Of a stretch of 64,000 bases of DNA, positions 51,907-61,397 are shown piece by piece. The stretch is taken from positions 1 through 64,000 of the forward strand of contig JAEEYO010000049.1 in NCBI GenBank assembly GCA_016288205.1, in the 5' to 3' direction. Made by a program: the position numbers and the translations under genes. Below the pieces are notes generated by a model. That model ran no database searches. It had not been told where the DNA came from and was given only the letters and a program-made list of their open reading frames with translations. The number at the start of each line of letters is the position of its first letter. Position 1 is the stretch's first letter. Source of the DNA: Treponema sp. Its GTDB lineage: Bacteria > Spirochaetota > Spirochaetia > Treponematales > Treponemataceae.

Positions 51907-53136
51907 ATGGAAACAGTTGATATAGTCCGGCAGCTTGCAATCATAATCATATTCGCGAAATTTTTCGGGCTGCTCGCACGTAAGCTCAAGGCTCCTCAGG
52001 TGGCTGGTGAAATCATCGCGGGGCTCATAATCGGTCCGAGCCTTTTGGGGTGGGTGCAGACTTCGGATTTTCTTGCGGGACTTTCCGAAATCGGCGTAAT
52101 CATGCTCATGTTCAACGCGGGTCTCAACACTAGCATCAAGGATTTGAAAAAATCAGGACTTAAGGCGACCTTGATTGCGTGCGTTGGCGTGGCCTTTCCT
52201 CTGGTCTGCGGCACAATCCTCTTCATGTCTTTCTACGGATTCGACAAGGTGGGGAGCGAGCAGTTCTACAAGGCACTCTTCGTCGGTACAATCCTCACGG
52301 CAACATCGGTGAGCATTACGGTGCAGGCCTTGAAGGAGCTTGGAAAACTTTCATCTTTTGTGGGAACTACAATTGTGAGTGCGGCAATCATTGACGATGT
52401 GATTGGAATTGTTGTGCTCACGTTTGTAATAGGTCTTAGCCCGAAATCATCTGCGGCGGGGGCAGGTTCAAGCGGCATCCTCAAAATCATTTTGCTTACG
52501 GTTCTCTTTTTTGTTTTCGCCGTGGTATTCGGAATTATCTTCCATAAAATCTTCAAGCACTACGAGAAAAAACACAGCCATGAGCGTCGTATTCCCATTG
52601 CGGGTCTCGCACTTGCTTTTTCCATGTCGTACATCGCGCAGCATTTTTTTGGTGTGGCAGACATTACGGGCGCTTACATTGCGGGTGTGATTCTTTGCTC
52701 CACGAAGGACTCTCCTTACATCGCTCGGAAGATGGACGTGAACTCATACATGATTTTTGGTCCCGTGTTTTTTGCATCCATCGGGCTTCAGACGAACATC
52801 CGCACTCTGGATTTTTCCATCGCACTTTTTGCGCTTGCATTTGTCGCGGTTGGAATGATTTCAAAAATCATCGGTTGCGGCTCGGTCTCACGTCTCCTTG
52901 GATTTAACGGAAGCGACAGTTTCAAAATCGGTGTGGGAATGATGACTCGTGGGGAAGTCGCATTGATTGTGGCACAGCGCGGACTTACCGTTGGTATGCT
53001 CGACCATGCGTTTTTTACTGCGGTCATCCTTTTGATTATTGTCAGCTCAATTTGTACGCCGATTATCCTCAAGGCCATTTATTCCCATGACGAGAAAAAA
53101 GCTCTGGGGCAGGCGGCTCCGCAAATCAGCGAATGA
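51907..53136 (+). CDS. Cation:proton antiporter (CPA2/KefB type)
   Basis: 409 residues from the ATG at 51907 (AGGGGG six bases before it). About 12 membrane segments. CPA2 features: APQVAGEIIAGLIIGPSLLG near 35-52, LMFNAGLNTS, TATSVSITVQALKELGKLSS, IIDDVIGIVVL with the Asp pair that carries the ion, ADITGAYIAGVIL, and MTRGEVALIVAQRGLT. It exchanges Na+ or K+ for protons at the inner membrane. There is no TrkA-N regulatory domain, so it is the short form. The ProX gene starts 17 bases after its stop. Confidence 0.93.
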   Translation: METVDIVRQLAIIIIFAKFFGLLARKLKAPQVAGEIIAGLIIGPSLLGWVQTSDFLAGLSEIGVIMLMFNAGLNTSIKDLKKSGLKATLIACVGVAFPLVCGTILFMSFYGFDKVGSEQFYKALFVGTILTATSVSITVQALKELGKLSSFVGTTIVSAAIIDDVIGIVVLTFVIGLSPKSSAAGAGSSGILKIILLTVLFFVFAVVFGIIFHKIFKHYEKKHSHERRIPIAGLALAFSMSYIAQHFFGVADITGAYIAGVILCSTKDSPYIARKMDVNSYMIFGPVFFASIGLQTNIRTLDFSIALFALAFVAVGMISKIIGCGSVSRLLGFNGSDSFKIGVGMMTRGEVALIVAQRGLTVGMLDHAFFTAVILLIIVSSICTPIILKAIYSHDEKKALGQAAPQISE

Positions 53137-53153
53137 AATACATGGACTTTTAG

Positions 53154-53639
53154 ATGGGCGGTTCCGTAGATATTTTTCAAGTCCTGAAAGATTTGAACAT
53201 TCCGTATGAAGTGCAGGAGCACAAGGCGATTTTCTCCGAGGAAGACTCAAAGGATGTGGTCATAACATTAAAAGGCTGCGACGTAAAAAATCTTTTCGTA
53301 AAAGACAAGAACAAAAATTTTGGTCTTGTTAGTATGGACTTACACAAGCGCGCAGACTTAAAAAAAATTGCGTCTCAGCTCGGTTTCGGTCGCCTGAGTT
53401 TCTGCAATCCAGATGAGCTGAACCAATTTCTTAACATCACTCCTGGATCCGTAACTCCTCTTTGCATAATGTTTGACACCGAGAAAAAAGTCAAAGTCCT
53501 TTTCGACAAAAATTTTGAAGGTCAAAACGTGATAATCCACCCGCTAAGAAACACTGCGTCAGTGAGCCTCAGCTTTGAGGATTTAAAAAGGTTCGTTGAG
53601 CACTTCGGTCACGACTGGATGATCGGGGATGTGGGGTAA
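53154..53639 (+). CDS. ProX/YbaK-type aminoacyl-tRNA editing protein
   Basis: 161 residues. YbaK/EbsC domain: FQVLKDLNIPYEVQEHKAIF, VKNLFVKDKNKNFGLVSMDL, the conserved Lys region HKRADLKKIASQLG, LNITPGSVTPLCIMFD, and FEGQNVIIHPLRNTASVSLS. The last pattern is typical of the ProX/PrdX branch that removes alanine wrongly attached to tRNA(Pro). Stand-alone, cytoplasmic. No strong ribosome site is seen; it probably shares the antiporter transcript. It is the last gene of moderate GC before the AT-rich island. Confidence 0.88.
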   Translation: MGGSVDIFQVLKDLNIPYEVQEHKAIFSEEDSKDVVITLKGCDVKNLFVKDKNKNFGLVSMDLHKRADLKKIASQLGFGRLSFCNPDELNQFLNITPGSVTPLCIMFDTEKKVKVLFDKNFEGQNVIIHPLRNTASVSLSFEDLKRFVEHFGHDWMIGDVG

Positions 53640-53888
53640 GAAAATGCAGAAAAGATTATCGCTGAGATAAAAAAGGACTAAAACCTCTGCATTTAGTACA
53701 AAAAAAGCCAATTTTTTGTGTAAATGCAATAAAATATGTACCAAAAATAGAAAAATTGGTATATAATATGTATTATGTATCCCAAAAACATTAAAAAGAG
53801 GACATATTGACCTTCAGATGATTTGTCCTGTGAAAGATTTGTGCCATCTGCTGAAAACGGAAGTTGACACAACTTTTTAGGAGGAAAA

Positions 53889-55544
53889 ATGAAGAAATTT
53901 ATTTTATCAATGATGTTGATAACATTCTTTTCATTTAGTTTATTTGGGCAAAGTATTGAGGATTTTGAAAAAGATTTTATCAATGCAACCAAAACTGAGT
54001 TTTCTGAAACAGATTTAAATAACATGTATCAGAAATATTCAATTTTACTGGAACCATACTATGATATGATGGAGCTTATGGCAAACAATGAACAAATTGT
54101 TGAATATCCACTGTCAAAATTTAAAGAAACTGCCAGTTACAAAAATAATATAAATATTTTATTTAACTCAAAAAATGACAACCAACGATTATTGTCTTAT
54201 TTGGTTATTGCAGGAGCGGGTGATAAAAAATTTGAAAAAAAACTTTTAGAAAGGCTTAAAACCGAAAAGTCCGAGGCCAATGTTATTTGGGCTGGTATGA
54301 CTTTAATGCTGTTAAAAACCAAAAATACAACAGCTCTATTTGACTTTTTGGTAGAATACGAAAACTTTGGCGATGCTCATATGCTTCCTTTGTTTATTCA
54401 ATTGGATAAGAAATCATTACAAAAAACCGCTTACGATAGAATTAATAGTAAAAATGTAAAAGCCAAAATCCTTGCCGCTCAAAGTCTTTCGGTTACTGGA
54501 AAAAATAAAAAAACCGAAAAATTATTACTAGATGCTGTTAGAAACTGGGATTATAGTATAAAGGGGTATGCAATTTATTCTATAAAAGAACTTAGAATCG
54601 GCAACCTCAAAAATGATTTTATTCCATTATTAGATAATCCACAAACTCAAAGCATTGCAATTCAAGCTTTAGCTAATAGCCCGACAAAAGAAGATGTTGA
54701 TTATCTAAAACAGTTAGTGGGAAACGATGGTCCTGTTTCAAAGGAATTATTAGACGGATTTTATGAATCACAAAATATAGAAAATGTAAAATTCTGGCTG
54801 CATTTGGTTTCTACAAGAGAGATTCCAAAGAATTATTATTTTAGTGTATCTAAACAACCTTTGTTATTTTCGGATGAAGTATTAAAAGATGTTCAAGATG
54901 CATTAAGAACGACAAAACACGTAGAAATTCAAAAATATCTGATTAGAGTCTTGGAAGGTAGAAATGATCAGGAGTCAATGGATATAATTTTTACTTATTT
55001 AGATAGTAAAGATTCTTCAGTCAGGTATTGGACTGTAGATATTTTGAAAGGAAAGCAGCCTGTTGAAGTTTTAAATAAACTGATAGAAATGTTAAAAAAT
55101 CCAGAACAAAGAGAAGTTTCAATCACCAATGTATTGATAGAAAATAATATAAACTCGCTTCAAGATATATATGAAAAAATATATCAGACTGATAAGAGTC
55201 GGGATTGGCAAAGTAGCTCTCTTAAATATCTTTCGACTTTTTCAAAACAAAATCATAAAAAGATATTTCTAGAAATTTTAGAAAACCCTAAATCAGATTC
55301 TTTTAGAAAGAGAGATGCTGCTATGGGGTTGGCAAATTTAAAAGATGAATCTTCTGTAGATGTAATAATTCAAGCTTGCGAAGAAGAAAGTGCCCATAGT
55401 GATTATAACGCCCGAACTTATTTAATTGCTCTGTCAAAAATAAAAGGTGAAAAGGCAAGGAAATATATTGAGACATATAAAAATAGTAAAGAAAAAATGG
55501 TTAAAGATTTAGCGAATGAATTACTTGCAGGCTGGGATAACTGA
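53889..55544 (+). CDS. Secreted HEAT-repeat protein
   Basis: 551 residues, strongly AT-rich codons. Signal peptide MKKFILSMMLITFFSFSLFG. The mature part is helical repeats of the HEAT type: VKAKILAAQSLSVTGKNKK, YSIKGYAIYSIKELRIG, QTQSIAIQALANSPTKED, DSSVRYWTVDILKGKQPVE, SFRKRDAAMGLANLKDESS. These act as protein-binding solenoids, here in the periplasm or on the surface. AGGAGG before the ATG. The leader (53640-53888) holds TATAAT at 53764, a TACCAA/TTGGTA inverted repeat, and a small hairpin AAGTTG-ACA-CAACTT just before the ribosome site. First gene of the accessory island. Confidence 0.85.
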   Translation: MKKFILSMMLITFFSFSLFGQSIEDFEKDFINATKTEFSETDLNNMYQKYSILLEPYYDMMELMANNEQIVEYPLSKFKETASYKNNINILFNSKNDNQRLLSYLVIAGAGDKKFEKKLLERLKTEKSEANVIWAGMTLMLLKTKNTTALFDFLVEYENFGDAHMLPLFIQLDKKSLQKTAYDRINSKNVKAKILAAQSLSVTGKNKKTEKLLLDAVRNWDYSIKGYAIYSIKELRIGNLKNDFIPLLDNPQTQSIAIQALANSPTKEDVDYLKQLVGNDGPVSKELLDGFYESQNIENVKFWLHLVSTREIPKNYYFSVSKQPLLFSDEVLKDVQDALRTTKHVEIQKYLIRVLEGRNDQESMDIIFTYLDSKDSSVRYWTVDILKGKQPVEVLNKLIEMLKNPEQREVSITNVLIENNINSLQDIYEKIYQTDKSRDWQSSSLKYLSTFSKQNHKKIFLEILENPKSDSFRKRDAAMGLANLKDESSVDVIIQACEEESAHSDYNARTYLIALSKIKGEKARKYIETYKNSKEKMVKDLANELLAGWDN

Positions 55545-55594
55545 CATATTCTAATAGTGTTCTGTAAAATAAAAAGAACGCCTGTGGAGGAAAA

Positions 55595-56410
55595 ATGAAT
55601 AAAAGAATGAAAACCAAAGAAGATATAATTAAACAGCAAAAAGAATTTATTCAAGAAATGAGAGATAAAACTATCACTTTCATAAATTCAATAGATAAAT
55701 CAGAAATTGAAACTATTCTTCTTTCTGGAAGTGTTTCGCGTGCTGATTATTTTCCGCAGAAAAAAGAAAACGGTGAATACAACGGAATGGTTGATTTAAT
55801 CGTTATGCGTAAGAACGGCAGTAAGATTACAGCGGAAGATGTTTTCGGACCTGATCAGGATCCGCCAATTCCATATCATTGTATAAAGATTGATAACATT
55901 TGGTTTGCCATTTTATTTACTGATTTTATTGATACAGACATGTTTTCGAAGTTTGAAGAACCAAGAAAATTTTCTGTATTAGAATCACAAATATTATTCG
56001 ACCCAAATGATTCCTATAAAAAAGCGCTTGAAAAAATAAATCAGTTTGCAAAAGGAGATTTAGAAAATAATCTAAATAATTCGTTGGGTTACATTCATTA
56101 TCTGATTTCAGATTACAAAAAAGACCGCTGGTATCGTCGCGATGCGTTCATTCAATTACACGAGAATTTGAATACAGCAATAAGAGCAGGCGTTCGTGCC
56201 TTATTTTATTTGAATGGATTTTATTCTCCGGCAGAGGACAGGGCAATTTATTATTCGCACAGTTTACAAAAACTTCCAGAAAATTATTCAGAAGTAATTT
56301 CACAAGTTTGCAATCAAAATTCAGATTCAGAAGAAGACTATTTCAGACGCGAAAAAATCTTCATGGGAAGCATAGTCGGTTTTGTCGAAAAATCAAAATC
56401 TTGTAAATAA
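55595..56410 (+). CDS. Nucleotidyltransferase-like protein
   Basis: 271 residues, AT-rich, no signal peptide. Residues ~40-75 carry a nucleotidyltransferase-like core: LLSGSVSRADYFPQ (GS motif) and a lone acidic site in MVDLIVM, with another possible carboxylate far downstream. The C-terminal half is helical (LGYIHYLISDYKKDRWYRRD, LNTAIRAGVRALFYLNGFYS), as in MNT/HEPN-type or aminoglycoside-type fused proteins. Good ribosome site (GTGGAGGAAAA). Substrate unknown; toxin or defence roles are known for this fold, but nothing proves one here. Confidence 0.65.
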   Translation: MNKRMKTKEDIIKQQKEFIQEMRDKTITFINSIDKSEIETILLSGSVSRADYFPQKKENGEYNGMVDLIVMRKNGSKITAEDVFGPDQDPPIPYHCIKIDNIWFAILFTDFIDTDMFSKFEEPRKFSVLESQILFDPNDSYKKALEKINQFAKGDLENNLNNSLGYIHYLISDYKKDRWYRRDAFIQLHENLNTAIRAGVRALFYLNGFYSPAEDRAIYYSHSLQKLPENYSEVISQVCNQNSDSEEDYFRREKIFMGSIVGFVEKSKSCK

Positions 56411-56421
56411 ACGGAGTTAGT

Positions 56422-56697
56422 TTGGAAAATATTTTATTGAATATCTGGATAGAAATGAAAAATGGGATAAAAGTAAGACTAATATCCAAAGATATATATA
56501 ATTCAGGTGAAAAGTATATTTTAATAATGGAAATAAATGAAAATGGAATTTTCAAAAATATCAATTTGATGGTAAAAGGCAGAAAAGTGTTTGATACTTC
56601 TGGAAAATGCTTGGATTTCGGTGATGCATATCCGTCAACTACAGAATATGGTAAAATGATGATTACAAAGCAGTTTATAAACGCTTGGCTAGAATAA
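56422..56697 (+). CDS. Small protein of unknown function (TTG start)
   Basis: 91 residues from a TTG at 56422, five bases after ACGGAG; no ATG gives as good a start. Beta-rich small domain (NILLNIWIEMKNGIKVRLIS, KNINLMVKGRKVFDTSGKCL), ending in QFINAWLE. No signal or membrane segment. It follows the nucleotidyltransferase-like gene by 11 bases and is in the same unit, so it may be a partner protein. Confidence 0.6.
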   Translation: MENILLNIWIEMKNGIKVRLISKDIYNSGEKYILIMEINENGIFKNINLMVKGRKVFDTSGKCLDFGDAYPSTTEYGKMMITKQFINAWLE

Positions 56698-56711
56698 ATA
56701 ATGCATGAGAA

Positions 56712-56864
56712 ATGTTCGTAGCCGGCAGAGGTGTGTCATTTGGCGTTATCGTTGGTGTAACCGATGAATATGTTATTACACGAATGGGAAAATACACATT
56801 ATATACTAGATTGGATGATATTGCATGTATTTCGATTACAAATGATGTTACACAAAAGAAATAA
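56712..56864 (+). CDS. Very small protein or gene fragment
   Basis: 50 residues from the ATG at 56712: FVAGRGVSFGVIVGVTDEYV, then ITRMGKYTLYTRLDD and ACISITNDVTQKK. It reads like a small beta-barrel or the tail of a longer protein. It lies 14 bases after the TTG-start gene and is followed ten bases later by a terminator, so the open frame fits the unit. No good ribosome site is seen. Could be a truncated remnant. Confidence 0.4.
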   Translation: MFVAGRGVSFGVIVGVTDEYVITRMGKYTLYTRLDDIACISITNDVTQKK

Positions 56865-56874
56865 TCTCATCTCC

Positions 56875-56905
56875 GGTGCGGGATTGACCCGCGCCCTGCC
56901 TTTTT
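56875..56905 (+). terminator. Terminator of 53.9-56.9 kb unit
   Basis: GGTGCGGG-ATTGA-CCCGCGCC (eight pairs, one G-T), then CTGCCTTTTT. Confidence 0.85.
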
Positions 56906-56968
56906 CCCTCAATTATTCCGCAAATTGCCATGAAAAATGTAATAATTTTTTATTCCCTATGTCATGAT

Positions 56969-56992
56969 TTGATAGACGTCGAGTGTTAAAAT
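56969..56992 (+). promoter_or_regulatory. CTGATAGA-type promoter element 1
   Basis: TTGATAGA-CGTCGA-GTGTTAAAAT. Shares its layout with elements at 62092 and 63624 (see findings). It lies about 90 bases before the DUF262 fragment. Confidence 0.5.
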
Positions 56993-57082
56993 CTCCTGTG
57001 AAGATTCCATAGATTTTGCAAAATAAAAATCTTGCGCAATGTGGAATGTGTGGTATAATGGGTGGGTAGAGGAATATGTGGT

Positions 57083-57300
57083 ATGAGTGAAAATATTTGC
57101 TTGAAATCTATTGCGGAATTGTTGAACTTTAAATTCTTTATTCCAAGTTACCAGCGGGGATACAGGTGGACAGAACAGCAGGTTAAGGATTTGCTGAATG
57201 ATGTTTGGGAATTTATGCAAAAAAAAAGGCTGATGAAGGAGCTTTTTACTGCCTGCAACCACTGGTAGTTAAACAAACTTGTGATAATAGATTAAAATAA
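57083..57300 (+). pseudogene. Frameshifted DUF262 (GmrSD N-terminal) fragment
   Basis: From the ATG at 57083 it reads SENICLKSIAELLNFKFFIP, SYQRGYRWTEQQVKDLL, the N-terminus of a DUF262 protein. At a run of nine A (about 57219-57227) the frame shifts; after the shift it continues ADEGAFYCLQPLVVKQTCDN, as in the family (YCLQPLVV), then stops at 57300. So it is both frameshifted and cut off after ~70 residues. It is not a copy of the next gene, only a relative. It lies 17 bases before the intact DUF262 gene. Confidence 0.8.
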
Positions 57301-57316
57301 AGATGGTGGTGAATTT

Positions 57317-59134
57317 ATGAACAGTATTGAATTGAAATCTATTGAAGAATATCTCGAAGATAAAGAGAATTTAACTTTTGTCATTCCAAATTATCAGCGT
57401 GGTTATAAATGGCGAGCTAGAGATGTTGAATATCTCATTGATGATATTGCGGAAATTAAAGAAAACGATACTGGTGATTATTGCCTTCAGCCAATAGTTG
57501 TTGCAAAGGGGAAAGCTGGCAATGAGTTAATCCTTGTGGATGGACAGCAACGACTTACTACTATTTGGCTTGTATTGAACTGGGCAAGCCATAACGGTGT
57601 TCATAATGACAATAGAATAAATATTGATATTAGATATGATACACGTGATGATAGTAATGACTATTTGAATGATATAAAGAAGTATGGAGAATATAAACAT
57701 GACAAGAATACATGTGACACCTATTATTTCTCCGAAGCTTTAAAAGTTATAGAAAATCGAAAAGTTAAGCTAGAACTCTTTTTCAAAAACTTGTCAAAAA
57801 ATGTAAAAGTCATTTGGTATGAAATAGATCCCAAAGAAGGTCCCGCCCACTTCGAGCGATTAAACAATGCCAAAATTAGTTTAACGAACGCAGAACTTGT
57901 AAAAGCTTATCTTTTTACAAATGCTAAAGAATCCGTAAGGCAACGCATGGCTTGTGAATGGGATGAAATGGAATACAAACTCCAAAATGATGATTTCTTT
58001 TTATTCATCACAAAAAAGGATAGTGCTTATAACAAAGATTATAACCGTATAGAGATGCTGTTGGATTTATATGCAAAAACAACGCAAAGCGACAGAGAAA
58101 AAGATGAGTTTCATACGTTTAATGAAATCGTAAAAGAGGATTGCAGTGTTGAAGAAAAATGGCAGGAAATCCAAAACATTTTCAATCGTTTGCTCTGTTG
58201 GTACAATGATAACTTTTTGTTCAATATGATTGGTTATCTTATTGAAAAGAAAGGTGATGGTGAGTTGTCAGTAATATGGAAAGAATGTAATGGGAAATCT
58301 GTAAATGATTTTAAGGAATATGTCCGAAAACGAGTTACGGAAAATATGCCATCAAAAGATACGATTTGTAATCTTGTGTATAAATCTCCAGAAACAAAAA
58401 ATGCTCTGTTATTATTTAATATATTGTCACTGATGTCTGTTGTCGAGTCCCCATCTCAAAATGAATACAAATATAAGTTTAATGATAAATTTCATTTTGA
58501 TTTATATAAAAAAGAGAATTGGGATATAGAGCATGTTCATGCAACGGCTTCTCAACCTCCGCAGAAAAAAAGTGAATGGATATTATGGTTGAGGAATCTA
58601 TCTTCTGATAAAGAAGTGAATAAGAAAATTATAGAATTAACTAATAATTCTAATTCGGATAATAGTTATCTCCCCAAAGAATACAAAGAATGGATAGAAA
58701 AGGCTGCAAAAATAGAAGATATCGAATTAGACGGTATAGACAGAGATAATCATCCCGATTTTAAGGAGCTAAAAAAAGAAAATTTTGAACCGATGTATGA
58801 AGATATCATCCATGCCATTGAAGGTAATGATGAGGATGCTGAACCTAAACAAAACAGCATCGGTAATCTCGTTCTCTTGAATGCAAGCATCAATCGCTCT
58901 GGAGCATATAAAGTTGCGCCATTTTCTGTAAAACGAAGGATAATAATGGAAAAGGTAAAAAGCGGTTCGTTTGTTCCACTTGGGACACAGAATGTTTTTA
59001 TGAAGGTTTATACTCCAACTCCTGGAAATTTTTATAAATGGGAAAAAGAAGCCTGTTATGATGGTAATGGAAAGTCAGATCGTAACTACTATATCGATGC
59101 AATCATTAGCACTTTTGACAAATTGAGAGGGTAA
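57317..59134 (+). CDS. DUF262-DUF1524 protein (GmrSD-like, single chain)
   Basis: 605 residues, AT-rich, cytoplasmic. DUF262 part: FVIPNYQRGYKWRARDVEYL, YCLQPIVVAK, VDGQQRLTTIW (the DGQQR nucleotide-handling motif), HFERLNNAKISLTNAELVKA. C-terminal DUF1524 with His-Me/HNH-type residues: WDIEHVHATASQPPQKKSEW and SIGNLVLLNASINRSG. GmrSD-type enzymes are NTP-dependent nucleases that cut modified phage DNA, so an antiphage role is likely. GGTGGTG before the ATG. The next DUF262 gene starts four bases after the stop, so they are coupled. Confidence 0.88.
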   Translation: MNSIELKSIEEYLEDKENLTFVIPNYQRGYKWRARDVEYLIDDIAEIKENDTGDYCLQPIVVAKGKAGNELILVDGQQRLTTIWLVLNWASHNGVHNDNRINIDIRYDTRDDSNDYLNDIKKYGEYKHDKNTCDTYYFSEALKVIENRKVKLELFFKNLSKNVKVIWYEIDPKEGPAHFERLNNAKISLTNAELVKAYLFTNAKESVRQRMACEWDEMEYKLQNDDFFLFITKKDSAYNKDYNRIEMLLDLYAKTTQSDREKDEFHTFNEIVKEDCSVEEKWQEIQNIFNRLLCWYNDNFLFNMIGYLIEKKGDGELSVIWKECNGKSVNDFKEYVRKRVTENMPSKDTICNLVYKSPETKNALLLFNILSLMSVVESPSQNEYKYKFNDKFHFDLYKKENWDIEHVHATASQPPQKKSEWILWLRNLSSDKEVNKKIIELTNNSNSDNSYLPKEYKEWIEKAAKIEDIELDGIDRDNHPDFKELKKENFEPMYEDIIHAIEGNDEDAEPKQNSIGNLVLLNASINRSGAYKVAPFSVKRRIIMEKVKSGSFVPLGTQNVFMKVYTPTPGNFYKWEKEACYDGNGKSDRNYYIDAIISTFDKLRG

Positions 59135-59138
59135 AAAT

Positions 59139-61331
59139 ATGGGAAATATGAAGACTCAACAGAATACTTGTTTTTGGAAAGAAATAAACGAATACAATAT
59201 ATTGATACCAAACTACCAGCGGGATTATGCTCAAGGAAGAAAAGATGGTGGTAGAATTGACAATATTCGCCAGATATTTGTTTCGGAACTATATCAGGCT
59301 TTGTCCGAAGATGATGCAAAATGCCACCTCGGTCTAGTATTCGGCTCTTATAACGACGATACAAAAACATTTGTAGCTGTAGATGGGCAGCAACGTTTGA
59401 CCACAGTATTTCTTTTGCATTGGTTTGTTGCATGGAAAGAAAACAGATTGCAAAACTACGCAGGTATATTAAAGAAATTCGCATGGAATACACGAAGTTA
59501 TTCTTCTCAGTTTGTGAATTTACTTTTTACATTAGAGCCATCAGACGATGTTATTTCAGCAATAACAGAAAATTGCAATTATTTCTCTGTTTGGGAAAAT
59601 GATCCTACTGTAAAAAGCATGAAAATAATGCTGAAAGAAATAGAAAATCAATATCCAAATAAACAACAGTTGTGTGATTCTCTTTTTTCAGTTGGTTGCA
59701 AAATACAATATGATATTTTAAAACTCGAAAAAGAATCAGACGCTCGAACATATTTAAAAATGAATTCAAGAGGACGACCTTTAACAACTTTTGAGAATTT
59801 TAAGTCTAACCTTATTACTTATTTTGAGATTGAAACGAAGAAATTTGATAATGAATGGCTTGATTTTATGCTGGAACGGTCTAAAACTGAAGATGGTGGT
59901 TTTAGGGATCCTGACGTTCAATTCATGAATTATATTAATGAATATACATATCTCCAATCAAAATTAAAAGAACAGAATGATTCAAAACTGTTTATTGAGG
60001 CAAAGTTGAAAGATGGCGAGAGTGATGTTCCTTTCATAAGTTTTGAAAAATACAAGTCTGTTTTTGATAAAGATATTATCGAGAAATTTGAAAAATCATT
60101 GGATTGGATTACTTGTAATTATGATGAAATATGTAATTATGATGCAATAAAAAAAATTGATAGACAAATTAGCTTTGATTCTGATTTTTATCTTGATAAG
60201 ATAATAAAAGATATCCAGCCAAACTACTCTCATCGCGTTAAGTTTTTTTCATTGTTGAAATATGCGGAATTATCTGAATATAGTAAACTGGATAGTGAAC
60301 AAGAACAAAAGTCTTTTGAAAGATGGACCCGTGTCTTTAGAAATCTTGTTGAGAATTCAGATATATATGAAAACAACATGAGTGATGTTTGTGAGTCCAT
60401 AAACAAAATAAAGGACAAGGATATTTATTCATATCTTTCTAATGGGAATACTCTTGAAAGTTTCAATCAAGCCCAAGTGAACGAAGAAATTGAAAAAGCT
60501 CGACAAATAATCAAAGATGAATCATGGGAAACAAAAATCATCGAAGCTGAAAAATACGCTTTCTTCAAGGGAGCAATACGATTCTTGTTCATGAATGCTT
60601 CGGGTAATGTTGATTGGGATAGCTTTCCTAAAAAGTGGGTATATGCACAGGAGTATTTTAATGAAAATGGAGGCGATGAATTAAATTATGCTCATAAAGA
60701 AAAAAACTTGCTTAAAAGCTTTATTAATAGCTTTGATGAAGACAAATATTTTGAATTGCCATTTGTTTATGAATCAACAAAAGATAATTGGAGACAAATC
60801 TTACTGGATAAAAGGTGGTCAAATCCAGTTCATCAATTATTAACTAATGATATATCGGTTGAAAAAATGGATTATATAGAAACACCGAATCTAAATTCTG
60901 TAAATAAGAGTATAAAACAATTGTGTGTGTCGGGTGAGCTGTTGGACATGATGCCTAATGGGTATTATAAAAAAGGTGATACTCTACATCAATGGTATTA
61001 TTGGGATGATTTTAGATTTTCAGATTCTCTAACTAAAATATTCGAAGAAATTAAAGAGATTGGAAGTATTAAATCTGAAAATCTTGCAGAAAATTTTGGA
61101 TATGTAGTTTTAAAAGGACCTGACATAAACTTTAAGTATGGGAATTTTTGTTTTATTTTACGGAATGAAAAAGAATTGATTTTATGTAATGACGAGAGTT
61201 TCAATACAAGGTTAGTATCGGAAAGTAAGATTATCAGTAAAATGACAGATGAAATTACCAAAGAGAAAATAGAAGAAACTTGCAAAGATTTAATTGCCAT
61301 GTTACACAATGATAAGTCAGCAATTGTATAA
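59139..61331 (+). CDS. Second DUF262 protein, no DUF1524 seen
   Basis: 730 residues, AT-rich, cytoplasmic. DUF262 part: ILIPNYQRDYAQGRKDGGRI, VAVDGQQRLTTVFLLHWF, and YLKMNSRGRPLTTFENFKS. The C-terminal ~350 residues (WNPVHQLL, TLHQWYYWDDFRFSDSLTKI) show no IGNL/EH-type HNH motif, unlike the neighbour. It may be a regulatory or target-recognising subunit of a two-protein DUF262 system. Starts four bases after the first DUF262 gene (AGAGGG before the ATG). The FtsZ-like gene follows 66 bases after its stop. Confidence 0.85.
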   Translation: MGNMKTQQNTCFWKEINEYNILIPNYQRDYAQGRKDGGRIDNIRQIFVSELYQALSEDDAKCHLGLVFGSYNDDTKTFVAVDGQQRLTTVFLLHWFVAWKENRLQNYAGILKKFAWNTRSYSSQFVNLLFTLEPSDDVISAITENCNYFSVWENDPTVKSMKIMLKEIENQYPNKQQLCDSLFSVGCKIQYDILKLEKESDARTYLKMNSRGRPLTTFENFKSNLITYFEIETKKFDNEWLDFMLERSKTEDGGFRDPDVQFMNYINEYTYLQSKLKEQNDSKLFIEAKLKDGESDVPFISFEKYKSVFDKDIIEKFEKSLDWITCNYDEICNYDAIKKIDRQISFDSDFYLDKIIKDIQPNYSHRVKFFSLLKYAELSEYSKLDSEQEQKSFERWTRVFRNLVENSDIYENNMSDVCESINKIKDKDIYSYLSNGNTLESFNQAQVNEEIEKARQIIKDESWETKIIEAEKYAFFKGAIRFLFMNASGNVDWDSFPKKWVYAQEYFNENGGDELNYAHKEKNLLKSFINSFDEDKYFELPFVYESTKDNWRQILLDKRWSNPVHQLLTNDISVEKMDYIETPNLNSVNKSIKQLCVSGELLDMMPNGYYKKGDTLHQWYYWDDFRFSDSLTKIFEEIKEIGSIKSENLAENFGYVVLKGPDINFKYGNFCFILRNEKELILCNDESFNTRLVSESKIISKMTDEITKEKIEETCKDLIAMLHNDKSAIV

Positions 61332-61397
61332 TATAATAGTTTTGATAGGAAAATCTTCATAACACCCAAAAAACATACGCCACAAAAGGAGGAATAT

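Noticed and set aside
56716-56737. TTCGTAGCCGGCAGAGG as a third attC site
   Set aside because: It matches one attC arm by eye, but no pairing arm or TAAC/GTTA ends are nearby, and it lies inside a small open frame.
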